A DNA stretch of 64,000 nt from Myotis daubentonii (GCF_963259705.1 NC_081852.1:61824359-61888358), one strand, 5' to 3'. Positions 23,370 to 35,930 are shown, numbered from the stretch's first letter. Translations and numbers: made by a program. Notes: generated by a model from the letters alone, not told the origin.

Positions 23370-24296
23370 GTACCATCACCACCATATCATCACCAGCAGC
23401 AACAATAACAACACCATCACCTCCACCACCACCCCAAACACCACCAACACCATCACCAACCACCACATCACAATTATCACAACCATCCATACAACCTCCA
23501 ACACCACCATCACCAATAACATCAGTAAACCTCCATCAACACAACCATCATCACCGACACCACCATCATTACCATCATTACCAACACCAACACCACCAAC
23601 ACCACCATCACCAATAACATCAGTACACCTCCATCAACACAACCATCATCACCAACACCACCATCATTACCACCACCAACACCATCATCACCACTATCAT
23701 CATCACAATTATCACAACCACCCATACCATCACCATCATCACCAACACCATCACCACCAACACCAACATCACCAATAACATCAGTACACCTCCATCAACA
23801 CAACCATCATCACCAACACCACCATCATTACCACCACCAACACCATCATCACCACTATCATCATCACAATTATCACAACCACCCATACCATCACCATCAT
23901 CACCAACACCATCACCACCAACACCACCATCACCAATAACATCAGTACACCTCCATCAACACAACCATCACCAACACCACCATCATTACCATCATTACCA
24001 ACACCAACACCACCAACACTAATAACATCAGTACACCTCCATCAACACAACCATCATCACCACCAACACCATCACCACCAACACTACCAATATCATCACA
24101 ATTATCACAACCACCCATATCACCATCATCACCACCAACACCATCACCACCAATAACATCAGTACACCTCCATCGACACAACCATCACCACCATCACCAC
24201 CAACATCACCATCATCATTACTGTCTCCACTGTCACCACCATCACCACCAACAACCACACCATCACCACCATCATTGCACCCATCATTATCACAGT
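23370..24296 (+). repeat. (CCA/TCA)n satellite with a 161-bp higher-order unit
   Basis: More than 900 bp of CACCATCATCACCAACACC-type triplets. The marker CAGTACACCTCCATC recurs at 23621, 23782, 23943, 24029 and 24160 (a variant with CAGTAAACC at 23523); the spacings are 98, 161, 161, 86 and 131 bp. Two complete 161-bp units (23621-23942) are almost identical. It opens a long His/Pro/Thr frame that is not a gene. Confidence 0.96.
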
Positions 24297-25949
24297 AAGA
24301 ATCACAGCTAACGTTCATTCTGCACTTACTAAGACCAGCCAGTGCACTCAAAACTTGCTGGACTTCCTCCTTTCACCCCGTACCAGCCCAAACAGCTTCC
24401 CCATTTCTGCACATAAAGCTCTGATCAAAGACCAGGGGAGCAGGCCGTGGGCAGCACGTGACCTGTGGCTGGGAGAACAGCCCTCCCTCCCTCCGCTCCT
24501 TGCAAACAAAGAGCAATTATGCCGCCGCCCAGGATGCCTCCTCTAGAGCCAGTTCCCCTTGGCCTCAAAGGGGCTGTGACTGTGACAATCGTGGACAGTG
24601 TCAAAGGCCCCACAGCCCTGAAGCCAGGACGCCCTTGAGACATCAGGAAATTACAATCCCACTGAGCCCACAAACGGAACCGTCTAGGGGAGACACTGTC
24701 CTTCCCGGTCACACCTGGCTAAGCTTCCCCTGCAGGCAGGTCTCTCCCAAGCCTCCAAGGCCATCAGCCACCCAGTCCCGATGTACCCCCCAGGCCCCAG
24801 GTGAGCACCCAGAGGCAGGTGGAGACAAACAAGACAAGATTCCTAGCAGAGAGCTCACAACCTCAAACCACTTCCCTCGGGCCAAAACGGAGGTGTGACT
24901 GATCCAGAACCCAGTTTAAGCCAGGTCTCCAAAGGACACCGCCTCCAGTCCACCAAGGAGTTATCAACCCGACCAAGAACTGCCCCGCTGCATGCTTCTC
25001 CAGATTAGCTAACTACCAAGCACCCCACGGGCAGGTATGATCATTATCTTCCCATCTCACGGGGAAGAACTGAGGCTTAGAGATGCTGGGCTGCCTGGGA
25101 GGCGGGGACGCGGGGTTTGGAGCAAAGCATGTGGCGAGCCTGTGTGCGGCGGCAGCACACGGGGCCCCGGGCACCCGCTCCCTCCCTGGCGTCGCTCCCT
25201 CTGGCATCGCCTGAATAGCTCTTGTGAAACCAGGTGGAGAGATGTCACAGCAAAAGTCACACAAAATATCATCTAGCATCACACAAGGACGTCACAAGCA
25301 AAGCTTGTCACCGAGCCCTTTTGAGGTGAAATATTCCCTAGTAATATTCCCCCCTCCAGGTCCTTCAACCATCAGTCAAACTCCCACCTCCTCCCGCCTG
25401 ACGGGAATTGATGGTTATTGCACGAGAAGGACATTCACTACCCCATGCTCCTGTCACACGGGGACCCATCCGTGTCCTGGCTCTGCCCTGCGCCTCTGCG
25501 ATAAAACGGGGAGCTACCAATCCTGGGGACAGGGGTCCAAGAGACCGAGCCAGGCCGGGTTCAAACAGAGTGCTTCTCTGCATCCATTTTCCCAGACAAA
25601 CCACACAAACGACAATAAAAATGCAATCGACGCTTTGCTACTTGAGAGCACAGCCCAAAAAAACACACATCTGCCTTAAGGGTTAAGGCTTTCTCACTGG
25701 GGCCATGTATAGACCCCTGGGGAAGGCCAGCTGGGGAAGGGGGACTTCTATGGCACCTGAGCCCCTGCCTCCCCCTCTTGTGAGGCCTAGGGGTTCCCTG
25801 CGTGAAGGGCAAGGGCAGAGGTGGTGTGCGGAGGAGGGTGTAGAGGTGGTACCCACCTCCCCCAGGCTGCCTTCTGCACTGGGAGCCACCCTGCTGGGGG
25901 CCAGCCCAGGAGGGGCCACCTGGGATGGCCTGCAGCCAGGGACTGGCTG
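24297..25949. other. intron 1 stretch, mostly unrecognised; MIR remnant at 25025-25160
   Basis: Only a probable MIR in minus orientation is visible: GGTATGATCATTATCTTCCC then GAACTGAGGCTTAGAGATGC. The rest is unique, GC-moderate intronic sequence. Confidence 0.5.
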
Positions 25950-26044
25950 ATAATAAATAAATAAATAAATAAATGATAGATAAATGGACAAATGGATAGA
26001 TAAATCGATAAAAAAAATAATAAACAAACAAGCACACACACACA
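25950..26044 (+). repeat. (AAAT)n-type simple repeat
   Basis: GATAATAAATAAATAAATAA then GATA/GGATA variants, ending in a short (CA)n at 26033-26044. Confidence 0.9.
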
Positions 26045-27221
26045 GGTCAGACCCCGGCCCCAGGGCCCCAGGGACCAATCCGAGGGGCTCTTCACAGGGT
26101 GGAGCTCCCCGTGGGGTCAGGCTGAGGGCCACCCCCTCCCGTGTCTCTGAGAGCCTCCCCGCGAGGCCCTGAACCCCATCTCAGGCTCTGCTTCTGGGAA
26201 CCGGCTTTGAAGAGGGAGCTCTCCTGACAAAGAGGGAGACGCAATAAACCCCCCAGACCCCTAGGGAAGGAAGTGCGGCTATGGACTGAGAGGGAGGGAG
26301 GGGGAGGGACAGGGGTGCGGGGAGGAGAGGCCCACCTGTGCACAAACCCGGACAGGGGAAGGCCTGGTCTGAGGTCACCTTTGAGACGCCCACCGTCGGA
26401 AGGCAGAGCCCGCCCGGCCACCCTGCCCTCAGAAGCACCCTCTGGTCTCCCCTGGGAGCCGCAGCTTGGACAGGGAGCCGCGACCTGAACTAACACGTGG
26501 CTGGTGACCAGCCTGAGAAGCATCCCGGGCATCTCACGGCTCATTCCAGGGCCAGGAGCCGGCAGCCGCCCGCAGCCCTCTGGCCTGTCGCCGGCGGGAA
26601 CAAAGGCTTATCTAGTGACAGGACAACAGCGGAGACGAGACGCGGTGGCTGTCCCAGAGAACACGGGGCTCCTCGGGCCTCACAGCTGTGGCCCCGAACA
26701 TCCTGGGGGGGCGGGGAGCCTGGGGCATCCACCCCACACCCCACACCCACAGGGCAGGCGACCTGCTCCCGATAACCCCGCACACCCACCCTGCAGCCAG
26801 GATGCCCTGACCTGGTCTCCTGAAGGACCACCTTCCCCTCCCCGGCGGTACCCCCACTCAGGTACCATCACCCCACCCACGAGGTAACCTTTCTTTTCCC
26901 ACAGGGGCACCTCCTTTCCATGGCAGCGCCTGCGACATGTGGGTGCAGTGTGCTGGCGCCTGTCCTACGAGGGTCCCCAACAGGGCAGTGTGCTGGGCAC
27001 CCCGACAGCCTGATGGGATGGGGTCCCCGGAACATCCCAAAGGTGAGGACGTGAAACTCAGAGACTGGGAGAGACGGACTTCCAAGAAGGCCCCCGACGC
27101 CCTCCTCCCGGGGCCCATGCCCTGTGTGGCCCCTCCCATGAGTGTGGGCTGGACCCAGTGACTGCCTTTTAGCCAACAGAGTATGGGAGACGACAGGATG
27201 TTGCTTCTGTGATTAGGTCAT
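26045..27221. other. intron 1 stretch without recognised features
   Basis: GC-rich unique sequence with many overlapping spurious open frames. No gene recognised. Confidence 0.55.
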
Positions 27222-27233
27222 AAGAGGGGCTGG

Positions 27234-27445
27234 AGCCCGGCCGGTGTGGCTCAGTGGTTGAGCAACGACCTATGAACCCAGAGGTCACAGTTTAAGTCCT
27301 GGTCAGAGCACAGGCCTGGGCTGTGGGCTTGATCCCCAGGAAGGGGCGTGCCGGAGGCAGCTGATCAGTGATTCTCTCTCATCATTGATGATTATCTCTC
27401 TCCCTCTCCCTTCCTCTCTGTAACCAAAAAATGTATGTCTTTAAA
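27234..27445 (+). mobile_element. Ves SINE, full length
   Basis: Head AGCCCGGCCGGTGTGGCTCA, body and tail. Target duplication AAGAGGGGCTGG (27222-27233) and AAGAGGGTCTGG (27446-27457). Confidence 0.95.
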
Positions 27446-27457
27446 AAGAGGGTCTGG

Positions 27458-28645
27458 CTTCTCTCTCGCTGTTTGCCCAGGCTGACACAAACCAGCTGGA
27501 GCGGGAGGTGCCCCAGAGTGAGGCCCGCAGGCGAGACACGCAGAGGCCTCCAGCCACGGCCACCCAGCCCCGGCCCACGGGCACTGCGGGAGCCTGGACG
27601 CGGGTCCCTCCAGACCCCGGGGAACCCTGGGGGACCTCAGCCCCAATGCAGCCTCAGGAGGGGGCCGGGGTGCAGGGCCCAGGGAAGCCACACCCCGTTT
27701 CGACCGGGAACTGAGACATTGCAGCTCTCGGGGCGTGTGTTACTAAGCAGCACTTGGTAACAAGACAGAGCTGAGCTGGGGGAGCTGGGATGCCTCAGCC
27801 CGACCTCAGCCCCCCCACCCCACCCCCACCCACCGTGCCTCCATCCAGCTCCCTCCCCTCCCAGGACAACCACTGACCCGCCCAGCGCCCTCAGGTCCCA
27901 GCACTACAGGTCAAACACCTGGCAAAGGACACCTTCTGTCTGTCTTTCCTCCAGGCCTCCTCCTCTCCCCCCCGCGCCCACCCCTGGCGGTGGACCTGGC
28001 TCTCTCTCCAGGCTTCCTCCCCATCAGTCCCTTCAGATGATGTTCTCGGGGTTCTGTGACCTTACTCCTCCCTCCTCAGATGCCTGCATAGTCCCCTGTG
28101 CCAGCTTCCGTCACCCTCCTCGACTCCCAACTCTGTAAACCGTGCCCCGGTCAACCCAGCCGTCCGTGGGTCTGTCCGTTTGCCCTTCCAAAGGGAAGCA
28201 ACTGCTCCTCACTGAGCACAGCAGACACCTCCCGAGTGTGGGTCCCAAGCAACGCCCTGTGCCCTCCGGGAGCCACCCTTCCCAGGACCCGGCCCAGACA
28301 GAGCAGCACCAGCCACCTTGACCGCACGACTCCCTGCCCCTCTCGCCCCACCATCAACCAGTCACAACATCCTGTCCTCTGTCTCCCTTCTATTTCTCAA
28401 CTCCATCTGCTTCTCCCAGCTCTCCCAGCCATCACCCATCCAGATCCCATCGGGTCTCACCGGGATTGCTGCCTCCTGACCTCCCACCCCTGCTCCTTCC
28501 TCCTTCCCGTCCTGCATGCCACGGCCCACGGATCCTCAGTAACTACTCACTGCTCTGGGGAGAGAGTCAGATTCCTCGGAGAAGCTCATGAAGACACAGC
28601 CTAACTATCCTCCTCATCATGCACCTCACTCCCGCCCTCAGAAGG
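27458..28645. other. intron 1 stretch without recognised features
   Basis: C-rich unique sequence; open frames here have no protein-like composition. No repeat named with confidence. Confidence 0.55.
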
Positions 28646-28653
28646 ATCTAGAC

Positions 28654-28968
28654 CAGTGGTTCTCAACCTGTACGTCGCGTCCCCTTTGGGGGTCGAACGA
28701 CCCTTTCACAGGGGTCGACTAAGACCATCGGCAAACACATATATAATTAATTACATATTGTTTTTGTGCTTAATCACTATGCTTTAATTATGTTCAGTGT
28801 GTAACAATGAAAATACATCCTGCATATCAGATATTTACATGATAATTCATAACAGTAGCAGCATTACAGTTATGAAGTAGCAACGAAAATAACTTTATGG
28901 TTGGGGGTCACCACAACATGAGGAACTGTATTAAAGGGTTGCGGCATTAGGAAGGTTGAGAACCACTG
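28654..28968 (+). mobile_element. non-autonomous hAT (MITE), 315 bp
   Basis: Same family as 18518-18828, nearly full length. Ends CAGTGGTTCTCAACCT and AGGTTGAGAACCACTG. Target duplication ATCTAGAC at 28646-28653 and 28969-28976. Confidence 0.96.
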
Positions 28969-29044
28969 ATCTAGACAAAACTTCAAAGTCGAAATCACTC
29001 TCTGTGCCTCTGGATACATTTAGGCTACTCCTGCCTACCTTTCT

Positions 29045-29220
29045 TCCTCTCATTAATTCACAGCTATTCTTCAAACCTCCCACTAAATGCCCCCTTCTGC
29101 CAGGAAGCCTTCCCTGATTGCCCTTTCTCCCTCCTAGCATTTACCACATGGTACCCCTGAGCTTAGCCCAGTGACTGGCATTTGGTAGGCAATTAGTAAA
29201 TATGTACTGAATATATAAAT
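29045..29220 (+). mobile_element. probable L2 fragment
   Basis: CCAGGAAGCCTTCCCTGATT and GCCCAGTGACTGGCATTTGG are phrases typical of the L2 3' end. Confidence 0.45.
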
Positions 29221-29290
29221 TTAGGCAAAATTTAGTAAATATGTACTGAATATATAAATTTAGGCAAAATTTAGGCAAAATATAAATTAC
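29193..29290 (+). repeat. 39-bp tandem duplication, AT-rich
   Basis: TTAGTAAATATGTACTGAAT plus flanking AATATATAAATTTAGGCAAAA occurs at 29193 and again at 29232, exact over the unit, followed by a third partial (TTTAGGCAAAATATAAATT). Confidence 0.95.
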
Positions 29291-29354
29291 TAGCCGGAAA
29301 TGTAAATAAACTTAGTAGGTGCTTGCTCGTGCTAACGCAGCCCTCTTGCCATGA

Positions 29355-29490
29355 CCACTATTATTACCTCCATTTGACAAAGAAACGGAGGCACAGGAAG
29401 GCTGACCTGCCGAAGGTCACCCCGCTAGGAAGTGACGGAGCTGGGATTTCACCCCTGTCAGTCTGGCTCCGGAGTCTGCCTCTGATCCCA
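29355..29490 (-). mobile_element. MIR SINE remnant
   Basis: TTATTACCTCCATTTGACAA, GAGGCACAGGAAGGCTGACC, GAAGGTCACCCCGCTAGGAA and CAGTCTGGCTCCGGAGTCTG match the complement of MIR core and 5' half. Confidence 0.75.
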
Positions 29491-30204
29491 GGAAAATAGC
29501 CCCTCCAAGAAAGTAAAGCCGTCAGGTTCAAAGAAGGTCTTAAACCTTTTGTTTGTTTGTTTTTAATGATCATTTCAAGATGAAAAAGGAAGGGAAATCA
29601 ATGTTTCTGAGGACAGTAATTAAAATCGCCAGTGCTCATGAGAGCGAAATAATCGATACTGAGATTGCGAAACATTTCATCTACGTAAGTACTTTCTGGA
29701 AAGAAACGCCTTGTGCATAAAGGCCGGGCCAGAGGAACCATCGGCTGGCTGCACCCGTCCTGCCCGTCGAGAGCTTCCCAGAAGGCCAGCGCCTGGCCGT
29801 GTGTTAGGAAGCGCGATGCCGGCCGAGTGCATTTACAGGAACAGCAGGCGGTGATGTTTCTCTGCTTCCGGGAGGCCCCAGCTGCCCAGAGGCAGCTCAT
29901 CCCATTAAGGCGACTTCCTGCAAGTCCGTCTCACCCATTGCTCCTCCACTCTAATGCGTGCAGGTCTTTCAGGTCTTATTTCCACGGTAACATCAGGCCA
30001 CCTGCTCCCAACCAGGAGCGGGAAGTGGCCTTCGCTCCACAGCCCAGCTCTCCCAGTGCCCATCGCCCAGGTGGCCTCAGGAAGCACGGGGGCCGTGAGC
30101 AAACATCGCGCGGGCCAGCACGCAGCCTCCTGACCCTCCACTCCTCACAGAGGGCCTGGCATCCACACCCAGACACCAGACGATGGGGTTCCAAAGACAT
30201 GCAC

Positions 30205-30415
30205 AGCCCGGCACGCGTGGCTCAGTGGTTGAGCGTCAACCGAGGAACCAGGCGATCATGGTTCCCGGGCTCAGTCCCCAGTGTGGGACGTTCAGGAGCC
30301 CCCAATCCATCATTCGCTCTCAGCAATGATGCTTCACTCTCTCTCTCTCTCTCCTCCTCTCCATTCCTCTCTGAAATCAATAAAAATACATATATTTTTA
30401 AATTAAAATAAAGAG
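30205..30415 (+). mobile_element. Ves SINE, full length
   Basis: Head AGCCCGGCACGCGTGGCTCA; box B region disturbed (GGTTCCCGGGC). Perfect 11-bp target duplication AAGACATGCAC at 30194-30204 and 30416-30426. Confidence 0.95.
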
Positions 30416-30734
30416 AAGACATGCACGGAACCCCTGCCTGCGATGTCCTCACCTGCAAAGGCTGCTCAAGAAAGGAGAGCGTTTCCCAGGAAAGATGGCT
30501 GCACGGAGTCAGGCAGGCGAGCCCACACATCCTGGGGACCTGTGATTTCACCTGTTCTGTTGTTCTCCTTGGTGGGTTGATGGAGTTCGTTGTGTGTTTG
30601 TGTTTAAAAGGATGAGTAGAGTCAAAACTAGCACCATAAAAGGAACACTGGGGGAGGGGCGGACGTTTTCATCACGATTTAGATATATGCAACCTACACA
30701 CAAAATGTCATCTCTTTTATCTGTTACTTCTTTA

Positions 30735-30944
30735 AAAATATATATTTTTGTATTGATTTCAGAGAGCGGAAGGGAGAGAAATAGAAACATCAGTGATGAG
30801 AGAGAATCACTGATCGGCTCCCTCCTGCACGCCCCACACTGGAGATGGAGTCTGCAACCCGGGCCTGTGCCTTGACTGGGAATCGAACGGTGACCTCCTG
30901 GTTCATGGGTTAATGCTCAACCACTGAGCCACACAGGCCAGGCT
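30735..30944 (-). mobile_element. Ves SINE, inverted
   Basis: From the T-rich tail complement (AAAATATATATTTTTGTATT) to CCACTGAGCCACACAGGCCA. Imperfect flanking duplication around TCTGTTACTTCTTT. Confidence 0.9.
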
Positions 30945-31841
30945 GTCTGTTTCTTTGTGGGGCTTCTTTACATGGAATAGCATCTCCTCTCACAGAGCCA
31001 GAGTGCCCACACCCAACTTTCTCTTCCTCTCTGTCCACTGGATCCCAGTAAAACCAAGAAGCTCTCGATGGTTTCTGGGCGGCCCAACTGCAGACATGCC
31101 CTCTGGCCTCATCGCAGGGCAGATAACCCAACCCAGGGACATTATGAAGACTGTCCCTCCAGGCAACGACCCCAACACATCACTGGACCGGCAGGGCCCG
31201 GAAACGCTGCGCTGGAGAGAGGTGAGCCCATAGCTACGCGGTGGTTCACCCATCTGTGTTCTCACATAGACGGCCTCAGGGTCACCCTCCGAAGAGTGAG
31301 GTTGGTGAGTTCAGGGAGCCACATAACAGAGTCCCTACCATTCAGTAGACACTTTTGCTGTTCGTTATGGCAACTTTAGTTCTTGTCAATAAGACTCTCG
31401 TTTTACGTGAGGCGCTCATTGCGCGAGCCCTGGCCGACCACAGAAGCTGGCACCCTGGGTTACTGGGAGCGAGAGTGTGTTTGCTGAAACAGGGACTGAG
31501 AAACTGCACGGAGTATGAAATGGCCCGGATCTCCTGTGCTGTGTCATTAGGAAAGTCGCGCTGGTTTGAAAGAACAGGCGCAGGGGTGGCGGGGCCTCCT
31601 CCTCGCGGCCGGCTTTCTCTAAATCGTTCTCAGGCAGCTCCGGTCCATTCAACCGACACCGGCACGGAGCCCTGAGGCCCGGGGTGAGCACCGCTCCTGC
31701 AAATGTGCTGAACTCACTGGCTCCATTTCCTGCAGGTTACTAAGGCGACCAGGAAACGTCCGAATTCGAGGCAAACATATCCCAGAAGGAAGCCTTCAAC
31801 AGCAGAGGACGTGAATTGTGGCCACGTTCACCTCAGTCTCG
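30945..31841. other. intron 1 stretch without recognised features
   Basis: Unique sequence; nothing supported. Confidence 0.55.
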
Positions 31842-32035
31842 CCTCCTGTGAACCAGGAGGTCATGGCTCAATTTAACGGTCAGGGCACATGCCCGGGTTT
31901 TGGGCTTGATCCCCAGTGTGGGGCACGCAAGGGGCAGCCAATCAATGATTCTCTCTCTTCATTGATGTTTCTGTCTTTCTCTCCCTCTCCCTTCCTGTCT
32001 GAAATCAACAAAAAATATATTTTAAAAAATTACAA
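31842..32035 (+). mobile_element. Ves SINE, 5' end degraded
   Basis: Recognisable from CCTCCTGTGAACCAGGAGGT, through the body to AAATCAACAAAAAATATATT. The first 30-40 bases of the head are missing. Confidence 0.85.
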
Positions 32036-32044
32036 TAAGGCAAT

Positions 32045-32370
32045 TCTTTATGCTTGGCCTTGATTTCACACTCATGGGTCTTATTCTTGTAAGTGGGAAC
32101 TCCCGCCTCTGTTGGGGAAGAATTCGAACACCATCTTAACCTATAGTTCGCACAACACAGCTCTGGGTGGTTCGTACATGTTAAGCAGTTGCGGGGAAAC
32201 TCAAAAATATGTCATGACGCGCAAACATGTTGCAGAACGCACCTGCTGGTGTGCGCCAATCAGCTCCCGCACGGGCCCCATGGCGGCTGCGTCGGGCTGT
32301 GGCGGCAGCAGGGATCGGGCTGTAGCGGCAGCAGGGATCGCTGCAACAGAGGCAAACGCCTAAAAATGTA
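32045..32370. repeat. unclassified CpG-rich block with 24-bp tandem
   Basis: The unit GGCTGTGGCGGCAGCAGGGA-TCG occurs at about 32295 and again with one change at about 32319 (GGCTGTAGCGGCAGCAGGGA-TCG), in a stretch with unusually many CpG and a poly-A-like neighbourhood. It may be a remnant of a retroelement; family unknown. Confidence 0.4.
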
Positions 32371-33291
32371 CCATCATCCAGCCTTCCGCGGACAAAGTTT
32401 CCCAGCTTTTTCTAGAACAGCCCCAATTTCACACCTTCGACCGCAGCGTTCCCACAAATTACCGGAAGGTTTGGGAATTTTAACGTCAGCCTCGTTCATT
32501 CCACACATAGATAACGACCAGCCCTGCGCCGGGAGGTCGAGCCGGGCGGGCAGATGCGGTCCCTGTCCTCCCGGGGTTTCCACTTTGACGGTGGACACGG
32601 CCCAATACCCAGGCGGCCGCAGTGCTGCCTGCAACCTTGGACTCTCACACACAGGATGCCGTGGGCCGCGCACAGTAGGGCTACTTAACCAGACTGAGGC
32701 AGTGTCCGGGGCTCCCCACCCCTTGGGAGATCAGAGGGAAGAGAGGCAGAGAGGAGAGGGAGAGGGTGGAGGAGGCAGGAGGTGCAGGTGAGGCAGGTGC
32801 TCGCTAGGCCAACAGGACAGGACCCCGGCCGGCTCACCGAGAGCAATGCCAGGGGCAGCCGCGGAGGCCGGCCGGGCTGGGAGAGCCCTGCAGGCCCTTT
32901 GAAGAACCCGCCCCCACTCCGCCTCCCCAGGCAGCTCCTCCCCCTGAAAGGTGCCAAAATTCCTCAGGGCTATGGCGATCAGAGCTCCAGCCTCCTGTCC
33001 CACCCAGCGGGCTGCACAGCACAGCCCACCACACCCAGCGCAGTCCACGCTGAAGCCACACGAGCGCTAATCAGAAACCAATGACACATATTAATAGTAC
33101 GACCGCTCTTCAGCTTCATGTTGTTAAGTAGAAAACCCCAGATGAGAATCAGCAGCATCCCACCCCAGGCTGTCCATGTGGCTACGACGTGGCAGTCCAC
33201 ATTCCTAAGGAAACGTGCCCACTTTCCACGTCCTTATCGTCCCCCATGCCTATGACGGCTCCACCAGGCACCAGGCAAATGTGAGCCCTGA

Positions 33292-33366
33292 AACCACGAG
33301 GCTGTACACCTGGAGCTAGTCCACTATTGGGTGTCAGCTGACACTGAGAAGTAAAAATTACACCAT
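33292..33366 (+). mobile_element. L1 3' terminal fragment
   Basis: GAGGCTGTACACCTGGAGCT, then ATTGGGTGTCAGCTGACACT and an A-rich end resemble the last bases of mammalian L1. Confidence 0.5.
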
Positions 33367-34132
33367 TTAAAATTAAGAATGAAAACTAAAATCAAATAAA
33401 TTCCACACCAGCCACGCGGAGCTCCGGAGCCACACACCACGGCGCCCCAACAGGTGGACAGACAGATAAAGCCGACACCCGCGCGTGTGCAGGAATGAAA
33501 CCCGGGACCCGCAGCGTGGATTTAGAGTCGCTGCCCAGGCTCGCTCCAATTTATCGCTCCACGCCAGCTAACCTGATTTTTCTTAAAGATAAAGTTAAAA
33601 CTCATCTTCAGGCACTTGCAGAATTTATCAGGCGTGGACCCTAAATGCCGCCCGTGAAGATCAGGAAACATAAATCCAGTGGCCTCTCTCGGAAGCTGGG
33701 GTCTGTCAGGGAGCCGCGGTGAGTCCGGTGCTGTCTGCTCAAGGTCAGGGCTGTCTGCTCAAGGTCAGGGCTGTCAGCTCAGGGTGTCGGCTGAGCATCT
33801 GGGCTGACCACACAGAGGCATCCCTCTGCCTCCAGCTGGGGTGCTGCTCCGTCAGACATGCCCCTGACCAGGCGAGGGCCAGGCCATTTTGATTGGGGGT
33901 GGGGAGGTGGGGGGGGGAGGTTGGGGGCAATGAAAACCTAAATGCTATGAAGATGCAAAGATAATGAAACCGGGGCTCCTGTGGAACGAAGGGCACAATG
34001 TTAAGAGAAAATGCAACCCCTTCAATTTCACGCATCCGATCGTGCATGTGCCATGTCTAGAAACGTGCCCGTGAGCCCCGAGTGGTAAGGAGGGCACCCA
34101 GGGGTCGGATGGGAAAGTGGAGATGTCAGGAG

Positions 34133-34262
34133 GGCCAGGCCAGCACGGCTTAGGAGTTGAGTATCAACCTAGGAGCCAGGAGGTCACAGTTCAACTCCCA
34201 GTCAAGGCACATGTCTGGGTTGCGGGTTCCATTCCTAGTGGGGGCGTGCAGGAGGCAGCAGA
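34133..34262 (+). mobile_element. Ves SINE, 3'-truncated
   Basis: Head and second box are present (GGCCAGGCCAGCACGGCTTA to GGGGGCGTGCAGGAGGCAGC), then it stops without the CT-rich body or tail. Confidence 0.85.
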
Positions 34263-34365
34263 ACTGAGCTCGGAAAAGCGAGAAGGCGGGAGGTGAGTGA
34301 AGGGTGTTTCCAGGCAGGCAGAGAGCATATGCAAGGGCCCTGGGGCCTGCCAGGACACGCAGGCG
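34263..34365 (+). mobile_element. L2 fragment
   Basis: TTTCCAGGCAGGCAGAGAGC and GCAAGGGCCCTGGGGCCTGC match the L2 phrase around TTCCAGGCAGAGGGAACAGC. Directly abuts the truncated SINE. Confidence 0.5.
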
Positions 34366-35856
34366 GAGAGCCTCAGCGTCTGCGTATGAACATGCCATCC
34401 GCTGTCACCGAGGTAGGTCAGCTGGAAGGAGTCCCACCCCTCCTGCAGGCCAGCGTCCCCGGTGTGGGTTTCCGTCCCCCCTCATCCTCCCCTTGCCTTC
34501 TCCAAGCGGATCCCGGAAGCAACAGCCCTGAAAAGCCATCTGAGGAAGCCGGGCAGCCGGGCTACGGCGCCCGAAGGACCGAGACGCGTCCCTCCCGCCT
34601 TTGAAAAATGAAGGACTTGAAAGTAAATCTTGGGAAGCGAATAGAAGCAGAGCAACTTGAAAGGAAAATAATCACATTCCCCTCCGGCTAAATCATGGTT
34701 GGCCCCGGAAAAGTCAATTACACGGAGGAAAATAAAGGATTATTCTAGAAAGGGGGGACGGAGGCTTGATCACTGCCTTTATGGCAGCAAATAAAACTCA
34801 AGAGCAAAAGCGTGAGTCCCTGCGTTCCTCACGTGTCGCGGCGGCCGGAACGTGGCTTCTCAGACCGCATCCTGGGGACGGTCCATGGTTTCCCGGTCCC
34901 CTGTGCATCCTTCCTAGGACCGGACCTCTCGGAACCGGCTGACCCACAGCCGCCCAGACACCAAAGCCAAGGCGCTCGCGCCACCCCTCGGGCTTCCTGG
35001 CCACCTCCTCCCAACCCTCTCATCCACCACCGGCTTCAGGAATCAAGCCCTGCAGGCTTCTTCCGCTTCTCTAACGTGGCCAGAGCAGGAAGAGTGAGCA
35101 GCCAAGAGCGTGGCGGCCGCCAGTGGCTTGGGGACCCTTTGAAGTGGCCCGCCAACCTTCTGGCCCCATGTCCAGCGAGGCTGCGCCCCGCACTCTGCAG
35201 AGGTGGTTTTCGGGGGCCCTCCTGCCTCCAGGGACGCAGCAAAGTCAGAGCTCCCTGGGGTCGTCCCACTGGGGGTCAGGGCTGGGCGTGCTCCTTGCTC
35301 TGCTCCCTGACCCGGGCCTGGGATCTAGGGTGTGGATGCCAGGGATGCTGCTAAGCACCCACAATACACCGACAGCCCCTCAGGACCCCAAATGATCCCA
35401 TGCAGAATGTCATTCGTATGCAGGTCAGACACCCCACCCCCACCCCGTGCATCCCAGCCTGGGCACATGGTCCTGGCTGCTCCCAGGCAGCCTCCAGGGC
35501 AAGTTCCTTCCTGGCAGTGCTCCTGACCATTGGGAGGATAAGGCACTGAGCCTCAGACAAGGCACCTCCGGGGCAGCAGGCTACCAGGCAGAGCTGGCCC
35601 CTCGCTAGGAGCCACCGACCACTGACCACACACCCTCCCGGCCACGCACAGCTCCATCAGCCCAGGGTCTGCTTTAGGGACTCCAGGTAAGAAATTAAGA
35701 AGGGAACCCACAGTGCTGTGAGCTCCTGGGGGGGAGGCCCCTGGTCTCCTCAATCCTGACCCCTCCTGTGCTCTCTCCACTCCCTCCCCTCCCCCATGCA
35801 CCCTCTTGCCTCAACACTCCCAGGCACGCAGGGCCATTGCTGCTGGGCCCTTAACA

Positions 35857-35858
<2 letters not shown>
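34366..35858. other. intron 1 stretch without recognised features
   Basis: Unique sequence. 34600-34800 is AT-richer (AATCTTGGGAAGCGAATAGA, AAATCATGGTTGGCCCCGG) and could be tested for conservation. No gene. Confidence 0.55.

Positions 35859-35930
<72 letters not shown>

Noticed and set aside
23086..23778. 230-codon His/Pro/Thr-rich frame
   Set aside because: Produced by the (CCA/TCA)n satellite; no start context or splice structure and frames in other phases are equally open.
23370..24296. CRISPR-like spaced repeats
   Set aside because: The spacing is uneven, the spacers are the same triplet satellite, and the genome is that of a mammal.
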